This document shows, in pieces, positions 57,603-64,000 of a DNA stretch of 64,000 nt; position 1 is the first letter of the stretch; the number at the start of each line of letters is the position of its first letter. Made by a program: the position numbers and the translations under genes. The notes under the pieces were generated by a model, which had not been told where the DNA came from, searched no databases, and worked only from the letters and a program-made list of their open reading frames with translations. Origin of the DNA: Alterinioella nitratireducens (GTDB lineage: Bacteria; Pseudomonadota; Alphaproteobacteria; Rhodobacterales; Rhodobacteraceae). Where the stretch lies: NCBI RefSeq assembly GCF_013155465.1, contig NZ_JABJVX010000001.1:124001-188000 (forward strand), written 5' to 3'.

Positions 57603-57639
57603 GCCCTGTCCGGACACAAGTTCCGGGCAGGGCTTTCTT
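57603..57639 (+). terminator. Intrinsic terminator/attenuator between potF and potG
   Basis: GCCCTGTCCGGA (57603-57614), loop CACAAGT, TCCGGGCAGGGC (57622-57633): a 12-bp stem with one G-U pair, followed at once by TTTCTT. It starts 17 bases after the potF stop and ends 26 bases before the potG start. It fits partial termination that lowers expression of potGHI. Confidence 0.75.
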
Positions 57640-57665
57640 CATTCCGCCGCTAGGAAGGATCTGCC

Positions 57666-58805
57666 ATGCAAGCGCAAGCGCGGCCCGCCGAATTCGCCCC
57701 CTGGAACGATCCGAACGAAACCCCGCTGATCCGCTTCGACGGCGTCACCAAGCGCTTCGGAAATTTCACCGCGATCGACGACATCGACCTGGCAATCCAC
57801 CGCAAGGAGTTCTTCGCGCTGCTCGGCCCCTCGGGTTGTGGCAAGACCACCTTGATGCGGATGCTGGCGGGGTTCGAGGCGCCGACCGAGGGCCAGATCA
57901 CCATCGGCGGCAAGGACATGGCGGGCATCCCGCCCAACAAGCGCGAAGTGAATATGATGTTCCAGTCCTACGCGCTGTTCCCGCATCTGACGATCTGGGA
58001 CAATATCGCCTTCGGCCTGAAACGATCCGACATGGCCAAGGACCAGATCGCCGCGCGCGTCGATGAAATGCTGCGCCTCACGCGGCTGGAGAGATTCTCC
58101 AAGCGCAAGCCGCACCAGATCTCGGGCGGGCAGCGGCAGCGGGTGGCGCTGGCGCGCAGCCTGGCCAAGGCCCCGAAACTGCTGCTGCTGGACGAACCGC
58201 TCGGCGCGCTGGACAAGAAGCTGCGCCAGGATACCCAATTCGAGCTGATGGATATTCAGGAAAAGACCGAGACCACATTCGTCATCGTGACCCATGACCA
58301 GGAAGAGGCGATGACCGTCGCCAGCCGCGTCGCCGTCATGGACAATGGCAAGATCATCCAGGTCGATACGCCGCCGCGCATCTATGAAAGCCCCAATTCC
58401 GTCTATGTCGCGGATTTCATCGGTGATGTGAACCTGATCACCGGCACCGCGCAACTTGGCCAGGGCGGCGCGGCCCTTCTGACCTGGGCGGAAGGCCAGC
58501 CCGAGATCATCGGCACGGCGGGCGAGGGGCTCAGCGCCTCCGCGCCTGCCACGTTCGCGATCCGGCCCGAGAAGGTGAACATCTCGGAGAGCCGCCCCGA
58601 GTGCGTCAACAATGTCGTGCGGGGCAAGATCCACGACATCGCCTATCTGGGCAATATCTCGACCTATCATGTCGAATTGCCGGACGGTCAGATCATCAAG
58701 GCGCAGACCGCGAACAACCGCCGCCTGTCGCAGCGCATGTATACCTGGGAGGATGAGGTCTACCTGTCCTGGACCGACACCGCCGGCCTTGTGTTGGCAG
58801 GGTAG
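57666..58805 (+). CDS. potG: Polyamine ABC transporter ATP-binding protein (PotG-like)
   Basis: 379 residues. Walker A LLGPSGCGKTTLMRML, Q-loop MFQSYALFPHLTIWDN, signature ISGGQRQRVALARSLA, Walker B LLLLDEPLGALDKKLR, switch His in VTHDQEEAMTVA. The C-terminal TOBE domain (ATFAIRPEKVNISE; DIAYLGNISTYHVELP) is typical of PotA/PotG. Energises the uptake system. Start follows GGAAGGATCTGCC. The potH start is 10 bases after its stop. Confidence 0.94.
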   Translation: MQAQARPAEFAPWNDPNETPLIRFDGVTKRFGNFTAIDDIDLAIHRKEFFALLGPSGCGKTTLMRMLAGFEAPTEGQITIGGKDMAGIPPNKREVNMMFQSYALFPHLTIWDNIAFGLKRSDMAKDQIAARVDEMLRLTRLERFSKRKPHQISGGQRQRVALARSLAKAPKLLLLDEPLGALDKKLRQDTQFELMDIQEKTETTFVIVTHDQEEAMTVASRVAVMDNGKIIQVDTPPRIYESPNSVYVADFIGDVNLITGTAQLGQGGAALLTWAEGQPEIIGTAGEGLSASAPATFAIRPEKVNISESRPECVNNVVRGKIHDIAYLGNISTYHVELPDGQIIKAQTANNRRLSQRMYTWEDEVYLSWTDTAGLVLAG

Positions 58806-58814
58806 GGGATACAC

Positions 58815-59711
58815 ATGAACCTTGGCCGCCGCACCCTGATCGGGATACCCTATCTCTGGCTCCTGCTGCTGTTCCTGGTGCCGTTCGGGATCATCCTGAA
58901 GATCTCGCTCTCCGACATCGCGCTGGCGATCCCGCCCTACACGCCGACGCTGGACCTCTCCGAGGGCTGGCAGGGCATCCGCAGCTTCTTCGCCGCGCTC
59001 GATTTCGAGAATTACATCTTCCTGACCGAGGATGACCTTTACTGGCGGGCCTATCTCTCCAGCCTCAAGATCGCCTTCATCTCGACCCTGCTGGCCCTGG
59101 CCGTGGGGTTTCCCATCGCCTATGGCATGGCCAATGCCGCCTCGGAATGGCGGCCCACACTGATGATGCTGGTGATTCTGCCCTTCTGGACCAGCTTCCT
59201 GATCCGCGTCTACGCCTGGATCGGCATCCTCTCGAACGAGGGGTTCCTGAACCAGTTCCTGCTCTGGACCGGCATCATCAGCGAGCCGCTCCAGATCATG
59301 AACACGCCAACGGCGGTCTATATCGGCATCGTCTACACCTATCTGCCCTTCATGATCCTGCCGATCTACGCCACGCTGGAGCGGATGGATGAAAGCCTGC
59401 TGGAGGCGGCGGAAGACCTTGGCTGCAGCCGGTCCTCGGCTTTCTGGCTGATCACCGTGCCGCTGTCGAAATCGGGCGTCATCGCGGGCTGTTTCCTGGT
59501 CTTCATCCCGGCCCTCGGGGAGTTCGTGATCCCCTCGCTTCTGGGCGGCTCGGGCACGCTGATGATCGGCAAGGTCTTGTGGGAGGAGTTCTTCAACAAC
59601 CGCGACTGGCCGGTGGCAAGCGCAGTGGCGATCATCCTGCTTCTGATCCTCGTGATCCCCATCATCCTGTTCCAGAAGAACCAGGAAAAGGAACAGGAGG
59701 TGGACGCATGA
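58815..59711 (+). CDS. potH: Polyamine ABC transporter permease (PotH-like)
   Basis: 298 residues, six hydrophobic helices. The N-terminus has TLIGIPYLWLLLLFLVPFGI. GFPIAYGMANAASEWRP and the EAA loop ESLLEAAEDLGCSRSSAFW follow, with PALGEFVIPSLLGGSGTLMI typical of PotB/PotH. The potI start overlaps its stop (ATGA). Confidence 0.93.
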   Translation: MNLGRRTLIGIPYLWLLLLFLVPFGIILKISLSDIALAIPPYTPTLDLSEGWQGIRSFFAALDFENYIFLTEDDLYWRAYLSSLKIAFISTLLALAVGFPIAYGMANAASEWRPTLMMLVILPFWTSFLIRVYAWIGILSNEGFLNQFLLWTGIISEPLQIMNTPTAVYIGIVYTYLPFMILPIYATLERMDESLLEAAEDLGCSRSSAFWLITVPLSKSGVIAGCFLVFIPALGEFVIPSLLGGSGTLMIGKVLWEEFFNNRDWPVASAVAIILLLILVIPIILFQKNQEKEQEVDA

Positions 59712-60526
59712 GACGCTTTACCTGGTTCAACGCCACGTCGCTGTCGCTTGGCTTTGCCTTTCTCTACATCCCGATGATCATCCTCATCGTCTACAGCTTC
59801 AACTCGTCCCGGCTGGTCACGGTCTGGGCGGGGTTCTCGACCCGCTGGTATGGCGAGCTGATCCAGAACGAGGCGTTTCTGGACGCGGCCTGGGTGACGC
59901 TTCGGGTGGCCTTCGTCTCCTCCTGCATCGCCACGGTGCTTGGCACGATGGCGGCATACGTTCTGGTGCGCGGCGGGCGCTTCATGGGGCGGACGCTGTT
60001 TTCCGGCATGATCTACGCGCCGCTGGTCATGCCCGAGGTGATCACCGGTCTCTCCTTGCTCCTTCTCTTCATCTCCATCGGGCTGGACCGCGGCGTCTTC
60101 ACCATCATCCTGGCGCATACGACCTTTTCGATGTGCTATGTCTCGGTCGTGGTCTCCTCGCGCCTCGTCAGCTTCGACCGTTCGGTCGAGGAGGCGGCGC
60201 TGGACCTTGGCTGCACACCCTTCGATGCGTTCAAATCCGTCACCCTGCCGATCATCGCGCCCGCCGTCATCTCGGGCTGGCTCCTGGCCTTTACCCTGTC
60301 GCTGGACGATCTGGTCATCGCCTCCTTCACCGCAGGCCCCTCGGCCACGACGTTGCCGATCAAGATCTTCTCATCCGTGCGCCTCGGCGTTTCCCCCGAG
60401 ATCAACGCGCTCTCCACCATCCTGATCTCGCTTGTCACCATCGGCGTCGTCACGGCGTCGCTGGTCAGCAAACGCAGGATCGTGCAGGCGCGGCGCGATG
60501 AACAGATGGCGGAGCAGACGGCATGA
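59708..60526 (+). CDS. potI: Polyamine ABC transporter permease (PotI-like)
   Basis: 272 residues from ATG 59708; codons further upstream run inside potH. Six helices, with FAFLYIPMIILIVYSFNSSR, MYAPLVMPEVITGLSLLLLF (written IYAPLVMPEVITGLSLLLLF in sequence), the EAA loop SVEEAALDLGCTPFDAFKSV, and FTLSLDDLVIASFTAGPSAT, a PotC/PotI feature. Its stop overlaps the next ligase gene (ATGA), linking transport to gamma-glutamylation. Confidence 0.93.
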   Translation: MRRFTWFNATSLSLGFAFLYIPMIILIVYSFNSSRLVTVWAGFSTRWYGELIQNEAFLDAAWVTLRVAFVSSCIATVLGTMAAYVLVRGGRFMGRTLFSGMIYAPLVMPEVITGLSLLLLFISIGLDRGVFTIILAHTTFSMCYVSVVVSSRLVSFDRSVEEAALDLGCTPFDAFKSVTLPIIAPAVISGWLLAFTLSLDDLVIASFTAGPSATTLPIKIFSSVRLGVSPEINALSTILISLVTIGVVTASLVSKRRIVQARRDEQMAEQTA

Positions 60527-61860
60527 AGGAAGAATACGAAGCCTATTGCGCCGCGCATGGGCGGCCCGAGCGTATCGAACTGATGTTGTCCGACATCAAC
60601 GCGGTGCTGCGCGGCAAATGGCTGCCCGGAGACGCGCTTGGCAAACTGACCTCGGGCGCGGTGCGCCTGCCCTATTCGACCTATGCGCCCGCGATCATGG
60701 GCAATGAGGTCGAAGCGACGGGCCTCGGCATTGTCGTGGGCGACCCCGATGGCGCGCTGGTGCCGGTCAAGGGATCGCTGCGGCCCGTGCCCTGGATGCC
60801 GGGTACTGTCGCGCAGTTGCAGGTCGAGATGCTGACGCCGGAAGGGCAGGCCAGCCCGATCTCGCCGCGCGGTATCCTTGAACGCATGGTGGACCGGTTC
60901 ACCGCGCATGGCTGGCACCCCGTGGTGGCGACCGAGCTTGAGTTTTTCCTCCTGCGTCCGCGCAGCAAGGCCTATGACGCGCCGAAACCGCCCGTGCGCA
61001 CCCCCGCCGCGCAGAATTACGACCTTGAGGTTGTCGCGCGGCAGGAGGCGATCCTGACCGAGATCCTGCGCGCCTGCGACGTGCAGGGCTTGGAGACCGA
61101 CACGCTGATCGCCGAATACGGGCCCGGCCAGTTCGAGGTCAATTTCCACCATACCGGCGACGTGCTGGCCGCTGCCGACACCGCGCTTCTGTTCCGCCGC
61201 CTGGTGCGCGGCGTGGTGGCGCGGCACGGGATGGAGGCCACCTTCATGGCCAAGCCCTATGCGGACGCGCCGGGCAACGGGATGCACGTCCATGCCTCGG
61301 TGCTGGACGATACGGGCGAGAACATCTTCAACCATCAGGCCGGTCCCGCGCCCTCCGCGACGCTGAAGAACGCGGTGGCGGGCGTGCTGGCCACGATGGA
61401 GGAATTGCAGGCCATCTTCGCGCCGCACATGAATTCCTATCGTCGCTTCCAACCGATGAGCTTTGCGCCATCGACCCCCGATTGGGGCCTCGACAACCGC
61501 GCCGCGGGAGTGCGCCTGCCCGAGGTCACCGGCCCCGGCGCGCGGCTGGAACATCGCATCAGCGGGGCCGATGTGAACCCCTACCTGGTGCTGACCGCGA
61601 TCCTGGGCGGCATGATGCACGGGCTGGAGACCGCGCCCGACCTGCCCTTGCCGATCGACGATCCGGCCTCCGAACCGGCACAACGGCTCGGCCATGACTG
61701 GTTCGACGCGGTGGAACGCTTCGCGGCTTCGGACCGCGCGGCGGAAATGTTCGGGACCGAGTTCCGCGATGTCTATGCCGCCGTCAAGCATGACGAGGTG
61801 CAGACCCTGACCGGCATGATCACGCCGGTCGAATACCAGTATTATCTCAGCCGCCTGTAG
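60523..61860 (+). CDS. Glutamine-synthetase-family gamma-glutamylamine ligase (PuuA-like, copy 2)
   Basis: 445 residues. N-terminal ELMLSDINAVLRGKWLPGDA, then HPVVATELEFFLLRPRSKAY, AEYGPGQFEVNFHHTGDVLA, EATFMAKPYADAPGNGMHVH, WGLDNRAAGVRLPEVTGPGA and RLEHRISGADVNPYLVLTAI. All GS-family catalytic segments are present. It is clearly divergent from copy 1 at 54213 and so may use a different amine (for example spermidine, ethanolamine or isopropylamine). Start overlaps potI (ATGA); six bases to the oxidase gene. Confidence 0.9.
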   Translation: MKEEYEAYCAAHGRPERIELMLSDINAVLRGKWLPGDALGKLTSGAVRLPYSTYAPAIMGNEVEATGLGIVVGDPDGALVPVKGSLRPVPWMPGTVAQLQVEMLTPEGQASPISPRGILERMVDRFTAHGWHPVVATELEFFLLRPRSKAYDAPKPPVRTPAAQNYDLEVVARQEAILTEILRACDVQGLETDTLIAEYGPGQFEVNFHHTGDVLAAADTALLFRRLVRGVVARHGMEATFMAKPYADAPGNGMHVHASVLDDTGENIFNHQAGPAPSATLKNAVAGVLATMEELQAIFAPHMNSYRRFQPMSFAPSTPDWGLDNRAAGVRLPEVTGPGARLEHRISGADVNPYLVLTAILGGMMHGLETAPDLPLPIDDPASEPAQRLGHDWFDAVERFAASDRAAEMFGTEFRDVYAAVKHDEVQTLTGMITPVEYQYYLSRL

Positions 61861-61866
61861 CCGCTC

Positions 61867-63192
61867 ATGCGCGTTTACGAAGACATGGCCTATGGCCCCG
61901 CGCCGATTGCAGAATGTTTTTGGCGCGAGACGGTCGCGGACATCCCGCAGCATGGCCCCCTGGAAGGGTCCGCGCGCGCCGATGTGGCGGTGATCGGCGC
62001 GGGCTATACCGGCCTCAACGCCGCGCTGGCGCTGGCCGAGGCAGGGCGCGACGTGGTGGTGCTGGAGGCCGAACAGCCGGGATGGGGGGCGTCGGGGCGC
62101 AATGGCGGGTTCTGCTGTCTCGGCGGGGCCAAGGCGGGACCGGACAAGATCAGAGCGCTGGCCGGCGAGGATGGCGCGCGCGACTACGCCCGTGCCGAAC
62201 GCGCGGCGGTGGATCATGTGGCGGGGCTGCTGGAGGCGCAAGGGATCGAGGCAGACACCCATTCGCAAGGCGAGACCTTGCTGGCGCACCGGGCGCGCGA
62301 CGTGACCGGGTTGCACGAGGTGGCCGAGCGGATGCGGCATTGGCAGGGGGTGGAGTCGCGTTTCATCCCGAGGGATGCGCTGGCCGAGCATGGCCTTGCC
62401 AGCCCCGAGTTCCACGGCGCGCTGACGACGCCGATCGGCTTCGCGCTCAACCCGATGTCATATATGCTTGGTCTGGCCCGGGCGGCGGTGCGCGCGGGCG
62501 TGCGGCTCTTCGGGGCCTCCGCCCTCATCGCCCTGACCCATGACGGCGACTATGTCCTGCGCACCGAACGGGGCGAGCTGCGCGCCAGGCAGGTGATCTT
62601 CGCCACCAACGGCTACAGCCGCGATGACCTGCCGGGCTGGTTCGCGGGCCGCTACCTGCCGGTGCAATCCAATATCCTTGTCACGCGCCCCCTGAGCGAT
62701 GCGGAGCTGTCCGCGCAAGGCTGGACCAGTCCTCAGATGTGCTATGACACACGCCACCTGCTGCATTATTTCCGCCTGATGCCCGACAAGCGGATGCTCT
62801 TCGGCCTGCGCGGGGCGATGCGCACGACGCAAGCCAGCCACGCCGCCACCCGCGCCACAGCGCGCGCCGATTTCGAGCGGATGTTCCCCGAATGGCGTCA
62901 CGTCGAGACGCCGCATTTCTGGTCCGGCCTGCTTGCCCTCGCGCGCGACCTCATGCCCTTTGCCGGTCCCGTTCCGGGGATGGAGGGGGCCTATGCCGGG
63001 ATGTGCTACCACGGCAACGGGGTGGCGATGGGCAGCTATGCGGGGCGGCTGCGTGCGGCACAGATCACCGGCGACGGCCCTGCGACACCGGCGGCGATGC
63101 TGAGGCCGCTCAAACGCTTTGAACTCGGCCGCTTCCGGCGGCTGGTGCTGCCGGTCGCCTACCGGCTATACGGGCTACAGGATCGAGGATAG
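61867..63192 (+). CDS. FAD-dependent oxidoreductase, PuuB-like (copy 2)
   Basis: 441 residues. DVAVIGAGYTGLNAALALAE near residue 40 and AEQPGWGASGRNGGFCCLGG are the PuuB-type ADP-binding and linker motifs. FATNGYSRDDLPGWFAGRYL, FGLRGAMRTTQASHAATRAT and AGMCYHGNGVAMGSYAGRLR follow. It pairs with the copy-2 ligase, as puuB pairs with puuA on the other strand, and should oxidise the gamma-glutamylated amine to an aldehyde. It lies six bases after the ligase gene and three bases before the amidotransferase gene. Confidence 0.88.
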   Translation: MRVYEDMAYGPAPIAECFWRETVADIPQHGPLEGSARADVAVIGAGYTGLNAALALAEAGRDVVVLEAEQPGWGASGRNGGFCCLGGAKAGPDKIRALAGEDGARDYARAERAAVDHVAGLLEAQGIEADTHSQGETLLAHRARDVTGLHEVAERMRHWQGVESRFIPRDALAEHGLASPEFHGALTTPIGFALNPMSYMLGLARAAVRAGVRLFGASALIALTHDGDYVLRTERGELRARQVIFATNGYSRDDLPGWFAGRYLPVQSNILVTRPLSDAELSAQGWTSPQMCYDTRHLLHYFRLMPDKRMLFGLRGAMRTTQASHAATRATARADFERMFPEWRHVETPHFWSGLLALARDLMPFAGPVPGMEGAYAGMCYHGNGVAMGSYAGRLRAAQITGDGPATPAAMLRPLKRFELGRFRRLVLPVAYRLYGLQDRG

Positions 63193-63195
63193 ATC

Positions 63196-63912
63196 ATGGC
63201 AAAAACTCCCATCATCGGCGTTCTGGAAACCGGTCGCCCGCCCGAGGAACTGGCCGATTATGGCGACTACCCCGGAATGGTCGCCGATTGGCTTGGGCGT
63301 GACGGTGTGACCTATCGCAGTTACGCGGTGCTGAAGGGCGTGTTGCCCGACGCGCCGGAGGAGGCGGATCTCTGGGTGATCACGGGATCGAAATTCGGCG
63401 CTTACGAGGACCACGACTGGATCCCGCCGCTGGAGGAGTTCATCCGCGCCGCGCGCGATGCGGGCCGCCCCATGGTGGGCATCTGTTTCGGCCACCAGAT
63501 CATGGCGCAGGCGCTTGGCGGGGTGGTGCGCAAATCCTCGAAAGGGTGGGGGCTCGGCATCCATGATTACGGCCCGCTCAACTGGCCCGAGGCGCTCGGG
63601 GAAGAACCTGCGAAGCTGTCGCTGCAAGCCTACCACCAGGACCAAGTCGAGGTGGCACCTCCGGGGGCCGAGGCCATCGCCTCGACCGCCTTCTGCCCCT
63701 ATGGCGCGCTCTGGTATCCCGGCTTCGCCATCACCGTGCAGGGCCATCCCGAGTTCTCGAAACCCTACGCCTCGGCGCTTCTGGACGCGCGCAAGGGCAG
63801 CGTGCTGGACCCAGCCGAGGTGGAGGACGCGCAAGATACCATGACGCGTGCCGACACCCGTGCCGACCTCGCCCGCCTGATCCGCCGCGTGTTCCTGCCC
63901 GAGGCGGGCTGA
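63196..63912 (+). CDS. Class I glutamine amidotransferase-like protein
   Basis: 238 residues. GMP-synthase-like amidotransferase fold: IIGVLETGRPPEELADYGDY, LWVITGSKFGAYEDHDWIPP, the nucleophile elbow VGICFGHQIMAQALGG (Cys at about 97) and AITVQGHPEFSKPY (His about 184, Glu about 186), completing a Cys-His-Glu triad. In this operon it could hydrolyse the gamma-glutamyl group from the oxidised product, replacing PuuD, which belongs to a related but different (C26) family. Start follows GAGGATAGATC. Confidence 0.87.
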   Translation: MAKTPIIGVLETGRPPEELADYGDYPGMVADWLGRDGVTYRSYAVLKGVLPDAPEEADLWVITGSKFGAYEDHDWIPPLEEFIRAARDAGRPMVGICFGHQIMAQALGGVVRKSSKGWGLGIHDYGPLNWPEALGEEPAKLSLQAYHQDQVEVAPPGAEAIASTAFCPYGALWYPGFAITVQGHPEFSKPYASALLDARKGSVLDPAEVEDAQDTMTRADTRADLARLIRRVFLPEAG

Positions 63913-64000
63913 TCCGATCCGGCAATTTGCCGGGATCGTCCAAATTGCAAGACACCACCGCCTGTGCCATTCCAGGACGCGACCCAACCGAAAGACGATG
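63913..64000. other. Intergenic tail with imperfect hairpin
   Basis: CGATCCGGCAA (63915-63925) pairs with TTGCCGGGATCG (63927-63938) through an 11-bp stem with one bulged G. No U-run follows, so termination is uncertain. The last three bases of the window are ATG after AAAGACG, which may start another gene, but nothing more can be seen. Confidence 0.45.

Noticed and set aside
1-64000. tRNA, rRNA, CRISPR, insertion sequence, integrase or prophage features
   Set aside because: No cloverleaf-like segment, regular short repeat array, transposase or phage motif was seen in any gap or gene. Gaps are too short for most of these.
63998-64000. Terminal ATG as the start of another gene
   Set aside because: Only three bases are visible, with a weak AAAGACG upstream; nothing can be claimed.

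Overview
The window is about 66% GC by eye, densely coded, and free of rRNA, tRNA, CRISPR arrays, phage genes or insertion sequences that I can see. Gene families and order point to an alphaproteobacterium of the Rhodobacterales (Roseobacter/Rhodobacter group). The best markers are an rpoE-chrR singlet-oxygen locus divergent from a cfa/DUF1365/FAD-oxidoreductase operon, tandem tamA-tamB, a four-gene amino-acid-type ABC transporter beside glcDEF, and short Rhodobacteraceae-type intergenic repeats (GGGATATTT...GAACAAAGAAG). No gap between called genes exceeds about 250 bases.

Layout. 1-2.0 kb: end of an aromatic meta-cleavage (homoprotocatechuate-type) operon: aldehyde dehydrogenase end, FAH-family enzyme, HpaH-like hydratase. 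2.1-7.5 kb: tamA-tamB, outer-membrane assembly. 7.5-14.8 kb: a LysR gene, then a plus-strand run (3-hydroxyisobutyrate-dehydrogenase-like enzyme, aldehyde dehydrogenase, serine acetyltransferase, VOC protein, D-amino-acid-dehydrogenase-like flavoprotein) and a convergent LysR gene. 14.9-17.6 kb: 6-phosphogluconate dehydrogenase, a sulfotransferase-like protein and a rhodanese.

17.6-33.1 kb is the most unusual part. Two long gene runs diverge from one intergenic region at 24287-24517, which holds two near-identical LacI-type operator sequences. The minus run encodes a tandem SnoaL/NTF2 protein, a GlxA/AraC regulator, a Rieske oxygenase, two SDRs, a beta-keto acid cleavage enzyme (BKACE) and a carnitine-dehydrogenase-like enzyme. 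The plus run encodes a second SnoaL protein, a glutathione-transferase-like protein, an SDR, a LacI regulator, a third SnoaL protein, a bicupin, a small membrane protein, a zinc MetE-type alkyl transferase, an alpha/beta hydrolase and an RraA-type aldolase. Most neighbours overlap by 1-4 bases. I read this as an undescribed catabolic locus, possibly for a methylated beta-hydroxy or quaternary-ammonium compound; the substrate is inference.

33.1-41 kb (minus): glcDEF with a small secreted protein between glcD and glcE, downstream of a livHMGF-type ABC transporter that has no binding-protein gene nearby. 41.2-42.7 kb: an EamA transporter and a DUF1045 2H phosphoesterase. 42.7-51.3 kb: oxidative-stress region. 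A five-gene minus operon (FAD oxidoreductase, DUF1365, Cfa-type methyltransferase, DUF3833, SDR) and rpoE-chrR diverge from facing TGATC-type promoters. A second ECF sigma factor overlapping a membrane vWA protein follows.

51.5-63.9 kb: polyamine uptake and gamma-glutamylation. puuB-spuC-puuA homologues and a GntR gene run minus; potFGHI, a second glutamine-synthetase-like ligase, a second PuuB-like oxidase and a class I amidotransferase run plus. An intrinsic terminator/attenuator separates potF from potGHI.
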